64,000 bases of DNA from contig NZ_JADYVX010000017.1 in assembly GCF_020194175.1 (NCBI RefSeq), positions 1-64,000 on the forward strand, written 5' to 3'. Position numbers and translations under genes: made by a program. Each line of letters starts with the position of its first letter. Positions within the stretch are counted from its first letter, which is position 1. The stretch comes from Bradyrhizobium sp. BRP22 (GTDB lineage: Bacteria > Pseudomonadota > Alphaproteobacteria > Rhizobiales > Xanthobacteraceae). Below are positions 36,250-44,972 of this stretch, in pieces. The notes under the pieces were generated by a model. The model searched no databases, was not told the DNA's origin, and worked only from the letters and a program-made list of their open reading frames with translations.

Positions 36250-37185
36250 TCACCGCAGGTCACGATAATAGGGGATGCCGAGCGCGGCAGGCGCAGCCAT
36301 CGCCTGGCGCATGCGGTGCCAGGCGACCACGGGAACGACGATGAAGGCGATGGTGCCGAGATAAGGCAACATCGACAGCACCGGCGCGGCGATCGGCCAG
36401 TTGCGCGCCTGCCCGACGAAACCGAGCGAGGTGATGACGCCGAACAGGAGCGCCGCCAGCACCGCATTGAGCGGGCGATAGCCGGCGAAGATCACCAGCG
36501 CCACCGCGATCCAGCCGCGCCCGGCGACGACGCCCTCCGACCATGACGGCACGAAGGCCAGCGTGAGATAGGCGCCGGCGCCGGCGGCGAGCGCCGCACC
36601 CGCGGTGACATACCAGAAGCGGATCCGCTGCACGTCGATGCCGGCGGCGTCCGCCGCGGCCGGATTCTCGCCGACCGCGCGCAGGTTGAGGCCGTGCCGG
36701 GTGCGGAACATCAGGACATGCAGCATCACCGGCAGGATGACGTAGATCAGGTAGACCAGCACGTTTTGCGTGAACAGCACCTGGCCGATCAGCGGGATCG
36801 AGCTGAGATAGGGGATCTCTAGGCCGGTGAACGTCGCCGGCGCCGGGATTCCGGAATAGGCCTTGCCGATAGTCGCGGCAAAGCCCGTGCCCATCAAGGT
36901 CAATGCCAGGCCGCACAACACCTGGTTGGCGCGCAGATAGACCGTGATCGCGGCAAACACCATGCCGACCGACAGACCCACCGCGAGCGCCAGCGCAAAG
37001 CCCGCGATCGGGCTTTTGGTCGTGACGACGGCGACGATTCCGGATATCGCACCAAGCGCCATCAATCCTTCCACGCCAAGATTGACCACGCCGACGCGCT
37101 CGGCCAGCACCTCGCCGAGCGCGGCCAGCGCCAGCACGCCGCCGGCAAGCAGCGACGTGTGCAGGATGCCCGCGATCAAATCCAT
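36250..37185 (-). CDS. BMP-type ABC transporter permease 2
   Basis: The protein is 311 residues, about ten hydrophobic helices, of the RbsC/PnrA-associated permease family. The run GVVNLGVEGLMALGAISGIVAV is the family hallmark, as is GLNLRAVGENPAAADAAGI in the central cytoplasmic loop. It partners with the second permease gene, spaced only 2 bp away upstream. In this family, importers carry nucleosides, purines or riboflavin-like solutes. Confidence 0.92.
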   Translation of the reverse strand: MDLIAGILHTSLLAGGVLALAALGEVLAERVGVVNLGVEGLMALGAISGIVAVVTTKSPIAGFALALAVGLSVGMVFAAITVYLRANQVLCGLALTLMGTGFAATIGKAYSGIPAPATFTGLEIPYLSSIPLIGQVLFTQNVLVYLIYVILPVMLHVLMFRTRHGLNLRAVGENPAAADAAGIDVQRIRFWYVTAGAALAAGAGAYLTLAFVPSWSEGVVAGRGWIAVALVIFAGYRPLNAVLAALLFGVITSLGFVGQARNWPIAAPVLSMLPYLGTIAFIVVPVVAWHRMRQAMAAPAALGIPYYRDLR

Positions 37186-37187
37186 CT

Positions 37188-38240
37188 TCAGGCCTCGGCC
37201 GGTTTGCTGCTGACGATGCGGAAATGGGCGAGCTCGTCGCCGATCGCCGTGAAGAACAGGATTAATCCGGTGATCGCGAGCACGGTAGATGTATTGACGC
37301 CCTGGGTCTGCAGGATGATGCCGGAGTTGAGGATCACAGCCATCAGCGCCGCACCGGCGATCACGCCGATGCAGGAGCCGCGCGCGAGCACCGCGACCAT
37401 GATGCCGAGATAGCCGAAATTATTGGAGATGCCGCCCTGCAGGCGATGCACGGTGCCGGCGACCTCGAGCATGCCGGCGATGCCGGCGATGGCGCCCGAC
37501 AGCAGCATCACCACGATCAGGTGGCGACGGAACGGCATGCCGGCATATTTGGCGGCCTGCGGGTTGGAGCCCGCGATCCGTACCTCATAGCCCCAGCGCG
37601 TGAAGCTGAAGGCCGCGGCCGTGATCACGGCCAAGAGCATCGCGATCGGAAAGCCCCAATGCACCATGCCGATGAATTCGGGGATGTCGTGCTTCAGCCG
37701 CGCGGTGGTGCCGAGCGCATGCCCGCCGGGATCGAGCCACGGGCCGGTCGCGACATAGTAGACCAGCAGCGTGGCGACGAAGTTGAGCAGCAGCGTGGTG
37801 ATGAGCTCGCTGACATCGGCATAAGCCCGCGCAAGCGTCGGCACCAGGATCCAGACCAGCCCGCCGAGCGCGCCGGCCACGAACATCAGCGGCAGCATCA
37901 CGATGGCAGGACCAGGGATGAACAGCGCCACGCCGGTCGCCGCGAAGGCGCCGGCATAGAACTGTCCTTCGGCGCCGATATTCCAGGCGCCGATGCGAAG
38001 CGCGACGGCCACGGAAAGGCCGGTGAGGATCAGCGGCGTCACCAGCAGACCCACATCCTCCAGGCCAAAACCCGAGCCGAAGGTCGATTTCAACACCTGC
38101 TGCGCCAGCTTGAGCGGCTGTGCGCCGCCGGCCGCGAGCAACAGCCCGGCGGTGACGAGCGCGAGCAGGATCGCGATCGCACGCGCCGCAAGCGCGATGG
38201 CGGGCGAGGCCGATGGCAGGCGTTGCACGCGGATCGCCAT
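37188..38240 (-). CDS. BMP-type ABC transporter permease 1
   Basis: The protein is 350 residues with an N-terminal helix and about nine further membrane helices. It carries the family motif ALRIGAWNIGAEGQFYAGA and the loop GYEVRIAGSNPQAAKYAGM. Its start lies 2 bp from the ATPase gene stop; the upstream part of the frame (to 38675) is overlap noise. It forms the transmembrane pore with permease 2. Confidence 0.92.
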   Translation of the reverse strand: MAIRVQRLPSASPAIALAARAIAILLALVTAGLLLAAGGAQPLKLAQQVLKSTFGSGFGLEDVGLLVTPLILTGLSVAVALRIGAWNIGAEGQFYAGAFAATGVALFIPGPAIVMLPLMFVAGALGGLVWILVPTLARAYADVSELITTLLLNFVATLLVYYVATGPWLDPGGHALGTTARLKHDIPEFIGMVHWGFPIAMLLAVITAAAFSFTRWGYEVRIAGSNPQAAKYAGMPFRRHLIVVMLLSGAIAGIAGMLEVAGTVHRLQGGISNNFGYLGIMVAVLARGSCIGVIAGAALMAVILNSGIILQTQGVNTSTVLAITGLILFFTAIGDELAHFRIVSSKPAEA

Positions 38241-38242
38241 CG

Positions 38243-39841
38243 TCAATGCACCATCGCAGCCGCGCGCGCCGGCGAGGTCGCGCGCTGGCCGCCCATCATC
38301 AGGCCGATCCGCTCGATATCGGCGCCCGCGGTATCGACGATCCCCATGATCTCGCCATGGAACATCACCGCGATGCGGTCGGAGAGATTGAATAGTTCCT
38401 CGAGCTCTTCCGAGATCACGACGATGCCGACCCCGGCGTCGCGCAGCTCGACGAAATAGCGCATCATGGTGTTGATGGCGCCGACGTCGAGGCCGCGGCT
38501 CGGATAGGCGGCGACGAGCAGTTTGGTCGCGATCCGCATCTCGCGCCGCGCCACGAAGCGCTGCTGATTGCCGCCCGAGAGATTGCGGATCGGCATCGAA
38601 TAGTTCGGCACCATCACGGAGGCAGCTTCCGCGATCTTGCGCGCCAGCGCCGCCGCGGCGCGCGGCCGGTACCACGGCCCGAGCGAGACCGGCGGGCGGT
38701 CATATTCACGGATCACCGCGTTGTCGGTGACGCTGAGCGCGGGCGCAAGTCCGCTGCGCAGCCGGTCTTCCGGGATATGGCCGACGCCGAAATCGGCAAA
38801 GTCGGCGGCACCAGAAGCCGAGACGTCGCGCCCGCCAAGCATGATCTGTCCCGAGCTGGCCACGCGCATCCCGGTCAGCAGCTCACTCAACTCTTTCTGC
38901 CCGTTGCCGGCGACCCCTGCGATACCGAGAATCTCCCCGCCTGCGATATCGAGCGAGATGTTGTTGAGAACGGCATGGCCCGAGCCATCGCGCACCGTCA
39001 CCTCGCGCAGGCCGACGACCGGCTCGTTCGACCTTGCGACCGCGTTCGGCCCTCGCGCGCGGAGGTCGTCGAGGACGATCTCGTGCCCCACCATCAGTTT
39101 CGCCAGCATTGTCTCGCTGCAGGCGCTGGTCGGTTCGGTCGCGACCTTGTGGCCGCCGCGCAACACGGTGATGCGGTCGGAGATTTCCAGCACCTCGTCC
39201 AGCTTGTGGCTGATGAAGATCACGGCGTTGCCGCGGGCGACAAATTCCTTCAGCGCCTTGAACAGTTCGCGCGCCTCCGATGGCGTCAGCACCGCGGTCG
39301 GCTCGTCGAGGATCAACACGCGTGCCTTGCGCGCCAGCACGCGCAGGATCTCGACCCGCTGCTGCTCGCCGGTCGAGAGTTCGTCGACGCGCGCACCCGG
39401 GCGAACCGCGAGATTGAGCGAAGCCGAAAGCTGTGCGGTGCGCGCCTCCAGTTCCTGCGGGCTGATCCGGCGCGGCGTTTCCGACCATCCGAGATGGATG
39501 TTCTCGGCGACGGTGAAGGCACGCACCAATTTGAAATGCTGGTGCACCATGCCGATGCCGGCCGCGATCGCCTCCACCGGCGAGGCGAAGCTCTTCAGGT
39601 AGCCGTCGATGATGATCTCGCCGGCATCGGGCTGGTAGATGCCGGTCAGGATGTTCATCAAGGTGGATTTCCCGGCGCCGTTCTCGCCCAGGAGGGCGTG
39701 GATCTCACCGGGCCAAACTTCGAGATCCACATCCTGGTTGGCAACGACGCCGGGAAAATACTTGGCGATGCCCCGGAGCTGCACCAGCGGCGGCGTGCCG
39801 GGGGCAGGCCGGGGTCGCGCGGTCACCTCAGGCATCGCCAT
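38243..39841 (-). CDS. BMP-type ABC transporter double ATPase
   Basis: The protein is 532 residues with two fused nucleotide-binding domains, as in RbsA and the nucleoside-type importers. Domain 1 has Walker A GENGAGKS, signature LSTGEQQR and LILDEPTAVL. Domain 2 has the degenerate Walker A GVAGNGQKEL, signature LSGGNQQR and the AAYPSRGLDVGA motif that is usual in this subfamily. The start is uncertain between 39841 and 39835; neither has a strong ribosome-binding site. Confidence 0.93.
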   Translation of the reverse strand: MAMPEVTARPRPAPGTPPLVQLRGIAKYFPGVVANQDVDLEVWPGEIHALLGENGAGKSTLMNILTGIYQPDAGEIIIDGYLKSFASPVEAIAAGIGMVHQHFKLVRAFTVAENIHLGWSETPRRISPQELEARTAQLSASLNLAVRPGARVDELSTGEQQRVEILRVLARKARVLILDEPTAVLTPSEARELFKALKEFVARGNAVIFISHKLDEVLEISDRITVLRGGHKVATEPTSACSETMLAKLMVGHEIVLDDLRARGPNAVARSNEPVVGLREVTVRDGSGHAVLNNISLDIAGGEILGIAGVAGNGQKELSELLTGMRVASSGQIMLGGRDVSASGAADFADFGVGHIPEDRLRSGLAPALSVTDNAVIREYDRPPVSLGPWYRPRAAAALARKIAEAASVMVPNYSMPIRNLSGGNQQRFVARREMRIATKLLVAAYPSRGLDVGAINTMMRYFVELRDAGVGIVVISEELEELFNLSDRIAVMFHGEIMGIVDTAGADIERIGLMMGGQRATSPARAAAMVH

Positions 39842-39852
39842 CGCGGTCAGCT

Positions 39853-40965
39853 TCAGAGCCCGGAGATGCCGGCGATCGGCCAATCCCAGTTGTAGAGCTC
39901 GGTCTCGGTCATGCGATGGCCGCTCGCGACCTTCACATTGCCCTTGGCATCCTTGATCTCGCCGACGAAGGGCGACCAGCCGCCGAGGATCTTTTCGCGC
40001 ACGGCGTCGGCCTGCTTGCGGACATCCTCGGGCACGCTCTCGCCCCAGGCATCGCGATCGATGCCGGCGCCCATCGGCAGGATGGTGGTGGAGGGCGTCC
40101 AGGTGCCTTCGAGCCGCTTCTTCACCTCGCCGACATAGTATTGCTTGAAGTCGACGATGATCGAGCTGATGTAGGCCTTGGGCCCGTAGCGGCGGATATC
40201 CGTGTTCCACATCACCGCCTTGGCGCCGCGCTTCTCGGCGACCTGCAGATAGCCGGCTTCGTCCATGATGCCGAACAGGAGATCGCAGCCATTGTCGAGC
40301 AGCGCCGTGCCGGCTTGGGTGGCGGCCTGCGGATCGAACCAGGAATTGATGGTGATGACCTGCATGGTGGCGTTCGGATTGACCGAGCGCGCGCCCATCA
40401 GGAACGCGTTGGTGCCGGAGAACACTGACGGCACCGGAAACGATGCGACATAGCCGAGCTTGCCGTTCTTGCTCATCAACCCGGCGGCGACGCCCGTGAC
40501 GTAGGTCGGGTACCAGTGCGCGACATAATAGGTGCCGAGATTATCGAGCGGGTTGCGGCCGTCGCATTCGTAGAACGCGACCTTCGGCGAGCGCTTCGCG
40601 ACGTCGTAGAGGAAGTCGCCATAGTTCGAGGTCGCGAACACCATGCAGGCATTTTCCGAAACAAATTGCCGGAAGGTGCGGGTCGCGTCGGCGGAATAGG
40701 GAATGCTCTCAACGAACACGGTCTTGATTTGCGGGAATGCCGCCTTCACGGCTTTCATGCCCTGGTCGTGACTCCAGGTCCAGCCTTCGTCGGTCACCGG
40801 CCCGGTGTGGCCGAAGGCGATGACCGCGTCCTTCTCGGCGATCGTCGGCAGCGGTGCCGCGGCGTGTGCGGAGCGCATCAAGGCCGGCGGCAGCAGGAGC
40901 GAGGAGCCGGCGGCGGCGCCGAGATTCAGGAAGCGCCGGCGGGACAGATGGCGGAGGTCTGACAT
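39853..40965 (-). CDS. BMP family substrate-binding protein, Tat-exported
   Basis: The protein is 370 residues of the BMP/PnrA-like binding-protein family. The N-terminus has a twin-arginine signal (RRRFLNLG followed by a hydrophobic run and AHA), unusual because most binding proteins use Sec. The mature domain shows GHTGPVTDEGWTWSHDQGM and FATSNYGDFLYDVAKRSP, typical family segments. Members bind nucleosides or purines in characterised cases; the ligand here is unknown. It is the first gene of the minus-strand operon. Confidence 0.92.
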   Translation of the reverse strand: MSDLRHLSRRRFLNLGAAAGSSLLLPPALMRSAHAAAPLPTIAEKDAVIAFGHTGPVTDEGWTWSHDQGMKAVKAAFPQIKTVFVESIPYSADATRTFRQFVSENACMVFATSNYGDFLYDVAKRSPKVAFYECDGRNPLDNLGTYYVAHWYPTYVTGVAAGLMSKNGKLGYVASFPVPSVFSGTNAFLMGARSVNPNATMQVITINSWFDPQAATQAGTALLDNGCDLLFGIMDEAGYLQVAEKRGAKAVMWNTDIRRYGPKAYISSIIVDFKQYYVGEVKKRLEGTWTPSTTILPMGAGIDRDAWGESVPEDVRKQADAVREKILGGWSPFVGEIKDAKGNVKVASGHRMTETELYNWDWPIAGISGL

Positions 40966-41368
40966 GGTTGAGCTAAGCCTCGTGTTGGAGCCCGTGTTCT
41001 CTTGCGGATGGTCGCCGTGGCCAAGAACCAGCCGGAAACTCCGGGCAAAGCCGATCGCTGACACAGCGTGTCGGCGCTCGGTTACCGAATAATCTCCGTA
41101 GCAAGGTCCATGCCGCAGCCCGCGCATCGGCGGCATCACCGGCCCATCCCGCACGCTTGCGCACATTCAGCCTGTCCGTCGCTGGCTGTTTCGCATAGGC
41201 GCTTTTTTTCGATTGCAGTGATCGATCCAGCGCAACAACGTTCGGCAACGATGCCTTAAAAAACAAGCAGATCGCTGCTTCGCTGCTCAAACGATATGCA
41301 TGGGCAATCTTTCCGCTTGCCCTGATCGCGGCGCGCTCGAATAAATCGAAACGCGGGGATTTGAGCGC
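40966..41368. other. Divergent promoter region of the two-armed cluster
   Basis: This 403 bp region separates the importer operon (minus) from the plus-strand genes. It should carry both promoters and probably the LysR operator. I saw no perfect T-N11-A dyad I could defend. A minus-strand frame through it has no domain support. Confidence 0.45.
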
Positions 41369-41605
41369 ATGCAGGGAGCAACCGTCATCGTCTTCACTGG
41401 ACAGTTTCACGTCGAGAGTTTCGTCGAGTTCGTCAATCACCGCGCGCGGCGGTTGCAGCTCGAAGCAATGATCGAGACGGCGACGCCTGACTGCATCGAG
41501 GTGGCGGTTTCGGGACAGCCAGCGCTGGTCGACGCGTTCGAGATGGCGTGCAGCCTCGGGCCGATCGACTGCCTGGTGCGGGATGTCAGGCGGAAAAATG
41601 CCTAG
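41369..41605 (+). CDS. Acylphosphatase-like small protein lacking the catalytic Arg
   Basis: The protein is 78 residues. The spacing of its strands (TVIVFTGQFH, then VESFVEFVNHRARRLQL, then IEVAVSGQPALVDAFEMACSLGP) follows the acylphosphatase fold, but the family's GxVQGVGFR loop is replaced by GQFHVESFV, so the phosphate-binding Arg is absent. Either a degenerate acylphosphatase or a binding protein with that fold. Its expression is not certain because the ribosome-binding site is weak; the assignment is by eye. Confidence 0.45.
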   Translation: MQGATVIVFTGQFHVESFVEFVNHRARRLQLEAMIETATPDCIEVAVSGQPALVDAFEMACSLGPIDCLVRDVRRKNA

Positions 41606-41730
41606 AGCATGATCCGGAAAAGTGGAAACCGGTTTTCCCTCGCGACAAACGCGAAGCGTTTGCGCGGAGATCATGCTCAAACAAAGAGATGAGATCATGA
41701 TCCGATTCCATCAAATCGGATCATGATCTC
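41604..41730. repeat. Intergenic repeat, family B copy
   Basis: The element runs from AGAGCATGATCCGGAAAAGT through GGAAACCGGTTTTCC to a second block with GATCATGATCCGATT and AATCGGATCATGATC, a perfect dyad around CCATCA. It lies just upstream of the stand-alone Rieske gene, so it may influence its expression. Confidence 0.8.
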
Positions 41731-41779
41731 GGCGTAAGTCTTGCACCGCGTTGCGGGTTGTCGTGATGGAGATGGGCTG

Positions 41780-42502
41780 ATGGAAACAGGCTGGTATCCG
41801 GTCGCGCTGGCGGAGGGGCTGGAGCGCGGCACGTCCACCGGTACGCGGCTGTTCGGCCGCGAACTCGTGGTGTGGCGCGACAGCGCAGGCGCCTCCCATG
41901 TCTGGGAAGACCGCTGCCCGCATCGCGGCATGCGCTTGAGTTTCGGGTTCGTGCGCGACAATCATATCGCCTGCCTCTATCACGGCTGGCAGTACGACAC
42001 CGCGGCGCAGTGCCGTTACATTCCGGCGCATCCCGATCTCGCCGTGCCCGGCACGATCCGCGTTGCCACCTATCCTTCGATCGAGCGGCTTGGCATCGTC
42101 TGGGCGTGGAACGAACTCGACAGCGCCGCGCCGCAAGAGATCGAGCTTGCCGAGCGCGCTGCGGTCACGCCGGTGCGCAGCCTCTATGTCGATGCTTCGG
42201 CGGCCAAGGTCTTCGACGCGCTCGTCCTGGCCGAATGCCCGCCGCTGAAGAACGCCGGCGGGGCGACGCAGCGGTCGCGCACGGATGCGCTGGTCTCGTT
42301 CAAGAACGGCACTGATGAGATCCTCGTCGCGGTGCAACCGCTGTCCGACGTGGAAGCCGCGCTGCATATCGTCATCGCGGGATCGCCCGACATCCATGGC
42401 AGTGACAGCCAGAAGCGTGTTTCCGCCTGGGGCGAAGCTTTGCGGCGGGATGTCGAAGGAACACCGCAGGCCCGCGAACTCCGCCACGAGGTGGCGCCGT
42501 GA
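41780..42502 (+). CDS. Stand-alone Rieske [2Fe-2S] protein
   Basis: The protein is 240 residues. The Rieske cluster ligands are intact: C46 and H48 in RCPHRGM, C65 and H68 in CLYHGW, flanked by the oxygenase-type WYPVAL start and RLFGRELVVWRD. The remaining 130 residues contain no D-x2-H-x4-H iron site, so it is an electron carrier and not an oxygenase. It probably donates electrons to the Rieske-less catalytic proteins at 33958 and 50153. Its stop overlaps the GST start as GTGA. The ATG at 41780 has GGAG 8 nt upstream. No reductase is in the window. Confidence 0.88.
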   Translation: METGWYPVALAEGLERGTSTGTRLFGRELVVWRDSAGASHVWEDRCPHRGMRLSFGFVRDNHIACLYHGWQYDTAAQCRYIPAHPDLAVPGTIRVATYPSIERLGIVWAWNELDSAAPQEIELAERAAVTPVRSLYVDASAAKVFDALVLAECPPLKNAGGATQRSRTDALVSFKNGTDEILVAVQPLSDVEAALHIVIAGSPDIHGSDSQKRVSAWGEALRRDVEGTPQARELRHEVAP

Positions 42503-43131
42503 GCGGGATTACTCTCTACGACTTCGAACTCGACGAGAATTGCTACAAGGTGCGGCTGCTCCTCTCCATCCTCGGACTGTCCTATCGCAAGGTCGCGGTC
42601 AACATGGTGCCGGGCCGTGAACATCTCGGACCTGTCCTGATGGCGCTCAATCCGCGCGGCAGCCTGCCGATCCTCACTGATGGCGCCGTGGTGTTGAGCG
42701 AAGCGGAAGCGATCATGACCTATCTCGCCCGTGCCTATGACGCGGGTAACACATGGTTGCCACCAGCGCCGAAGGATCACGGCGCGGTGACCATGTGGCT
42801 GCAATTTGCGATCCGCGATCTCCATGCCGCCTTCTTCGCGCGGCGGCTGGCGATGTTTGACGAAACCGGCGATGAAGTGGCCCTGAGCCTTGCCGCGCGC
42901 CGCGCTTTCCGCCTGATGGAGGATCACATGACGGCACGTGAATTTGATCGCGCCGCCTGGTTCGTCGGCGACAATCCGTCGCTTGCGGATCTCGCGCTGT
43001 TCCCGGCAATCGCGCTGAGCCGCGATTTCGGTATCGAACATGAGGCCTATCCGGCACTGCGGCGCTGGATGCGCCGCGTGCGGACGATTCCGGGATTCGT
43101 GACCATGCCGGGTATTCCCGACTATTATTGA
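42499..43131 (+). CDS. Glutathione S-transferase-like protein
   Basis: The protein is 210 residues. The N-terminal thioredoxin-like domain has the glutathione-contact segment RGSLPILTDGAVVLSEAEAI, and the C-terminal helical domain ends with FVGDNPSLADLALFPAI, a GST hallmark. Translation is coupled to the Rieske gene by a GTGA overlap. In caffeine-degrading Pseudomonas a GST-like protein (NdmE) is needed to assemble the NdmC/NdmD N-demethylase, where NdmC also lacks a Rieske cluster. A similar structural role is my inference. It could alternatively conjugate or isomerise a reaction product. Confidence 0.9.
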   Translation: MSGITLYDFELDENCYKVRLLLSILGLSYRKVAVNMVPGREHLGPVLMALNPRGSLPILTDGAVVLSEAEAIMTYLARAYDAGNTWLPPAPKDHGAVTMWLQFAIRDLHAAFFARRLAMFDETGDEVALSLAARRAFRLMEDHMTAREFDRAAWFVGDNPSLADLALFPAIALSRDFGIEHEAYPALRRWMRRVRTIPGFVTMPGIPDYY

Positions 43132-43166
43132 GGCCGATTGCGCAACGCCCAATGTAAGAGGCCGCC

Positions 43167-44969
43167 ATGACCAGGCTCACCCGCTTCTCCATCCAGCCGC
43201 TCCACACCATGACCCGTCGTCTCGCCGACGTCGCCTCGGGCCGCGCGGCGCCCGACCTCGTCATCACGGGCGCGCGCGTGCTCTCGACCTATTCGGAACG
43301 GATCATCGATAACAGGGAGATCTGGATCGCAGGCGGGCGCATCGCCGCGGTGAAGCCGGCCGGCGCGCACAGGGCTGCCGGCGGCGACGCTGCGATCAAG
43401 GACGTCGCCGGCGGCATCATCGCGCCGGGGCTGGTCGATCCGCACATCCATATCGAATCCTCGATGGTGACGGCCTGCGCCTATGCGGAAGCGGCGCTGC
43501 TCAACGGTACCACGACGATCTTCTGCGACAGCCACGAGATCGGCAACGTCATGGATGTCGCCGGCGTCGAGGCGATGCTGGAGGATGCGCGCGAGGCGCC
43601 GCTGTCGATCTTCCTGACCGTCCCGAGCACGGTGCCGGCGACCTCGCCGGAGCTTGAGACCGCTGGCGGCGATCTCACCGCGGAGAAGATCGCCGGCCTG
43701 TTCGATCGCTGGCCGGAGGCGGTGGCGCTCGGCGAGAAGATGGATTTCGTCCCCGTCACGCTCGGCGACGAGCGCAGCCACGCCATTCTTGCCGCGGCGC
43801 TCAAGCGCGGGCGGCCGGTGTCGGGCCACGTCTATGGCCGCGAATTCGTCGCCGCCTATGCGGCGAGCGGCGTCACCGATACGCATGAGGCGATCGACCG
43901 CGATATCGCAGATGATCTGCTCGAGGCCGGCATCTGGCTGTTCCTGCGCGGCGGTCCGCCGACCACGCCCTGGCATTCGCTGCCGCAGGCGATCCGCACC
44001 ATCACCGAGCTCGGCGCCTCGCATAAGCGCGTTGCCGTCTGCACCGACGATCGCGACGCCGATGATCTCCTCCAGTTTGGTCTCGACTGGGTGGTGCGCG
44101 AGGCGGTCAAGGCCGGCATGTCGCCGGAACAGGCCTGGTCGATGGGTTCGCTGCACGGCGCCACGCGTTTCGGTGCGGAAGGTGAGATCGGCGGCCTCGG
44201 CGGCGGACGGCGCGCCGACCTGGTGCTGCTCGATGATGCGCTGAAGCCGCAATCGACCTGGTATGGCGGCGAATGCGTGGTCGAGAACCGCAGGATCACG
44301 CCCTTGCTCGATGCTGCACTGTCGAAGCGCTACCGCTATCCGCAGGCCGCTTATTCGACGGTGAAGCTGCCGGAGCAAGTGAAGCTGACGCCGGCATTGC
44401 CGACCGAAGCCTGCACCGTCAATGCCATCAGGACCGCGCTGCCCGGCATCACCTTGATCCATGACCGCGTCGCCATCGAGCCGGCCAACGACTGGGAGCC
44501 GTTGTTCGAGCGCTACGGCCTCTGTTTCGTTACCGTGGTGGAGCGCCACGGCAAGTCGGCAGGCAACGTCGCCCATGGCCTGCTGAAGGATTTCGGCCTC
44601 AAGCACGGCGCGGTGGCCTCCAGCGTGGGGCATGACAGCCACAACATCATCATTGCCGGCACCAATGAAGATGACATGCAGGTCGCGCTCGCCGCGGTCA
44701 AGGATCATCAGGGCGGCGTCTGCGTCGTCGCCGACGGCAAGGTGACGGCGATGGTGCCGCTGCCGATCGCGGGCCTACTCTCCGACAAGCGCGTGACCGA
44801 GGTCGCGGAGGAAGTGCAGAAATTGAAGGTGGCATGGCAGGAAGCCGGCTGCACCATTCCCTATATGGGCTTCAACCTGATCCCGCTGTCGGTGATTCCC
44901 GAAATCCGCATCACCGACAAGGGCCTGGTGCTGGTGCCGGAGATGCGGCTCGCGCCGCTGTTCGAGTAG
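43167..44969 (+). CDS. ade: Adenine deaminase
   Basis: The protein is 600 residues, the expected Ade length, and converts adenine to hypoxanthine and ammonia with two metal ions. The metal site HxH sits in LVDPHIHIESSM (H93 and H95), followed by CDSHEIGNV and SGHVYGREF. The C-terminal domain has VASSVGHDSHNIIIAG, diagnostic of Ade. The start has AGAGG upstream. It is 35 bp after the GST gene. Because the same cluster has two other deaminases, its true substrate may be a modified purine. Confidence 0.95.
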   Translation: MTRLTRFSIQPLHTMTRRLADVASGRAAPDLVITGARVLSTYSERIIDNREIWIAGGRIAAVKPAGAHRAAGGDAAIKDVAGGIIAPGLVDPHIHIESSMVTACAYAEAALLNGTTTIFCDSHEIGNVMDVAGVEAMLEDAREAPLSIFLTVPSTVPATSPELETAGGDLTAEKIAGLFDRWPEAVALGEKMDFVPVTLGDERSHAILAAALKRGRPVSGHVYGREFVAAYAASGVTDTHEAIDRDIADDLLEAGIWLFLRGGPPTTPWHSLPQAIRTITELGASHKRVAVCTDDRDADDLLQFGLDWVVREAVKAGMSPEQAWSMGSLHGATRFGAEGEIGGLGGGRRADLVLLDDALKPQSTWYGGECVVENRRITPLLDAALSKRYRYPQAAYSTVKLPEQVKLTPALPTEACTVNAIRTALPGITLIHDRVAIEPANDWEPLFERYGLCFVTVVERHGKSAGNVAHGLLKDFGLKHGAVASSVGHDSHNIIIAGTNEDDMQVALAAVKDHQGGVCVVADGKVTAMVPLPIAGLLSDKRVTEVAEEVQKLKVAWQEAGCTIPYMGFNLIPLSVIPEIRITDKGLVLVPEMRLAPLFE

Positions 44970-44972
44970 CAG

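Noticed and set aside
40973..41698. Minus-strand frame in the divergent region near 41 kb
   Set aside because: It crosses a dispersed repeat, lies antisense to the acylphosphatase-like frame, and has no ribosome-binding site or domain.
41780..43131. Naming the Rieske and GST genes ndmD and ndmE
   Set aside because: The Rieske protein lacks the reductase domains of NdmD and no caffeine-specific gene is present; only the organisational logic is shared.
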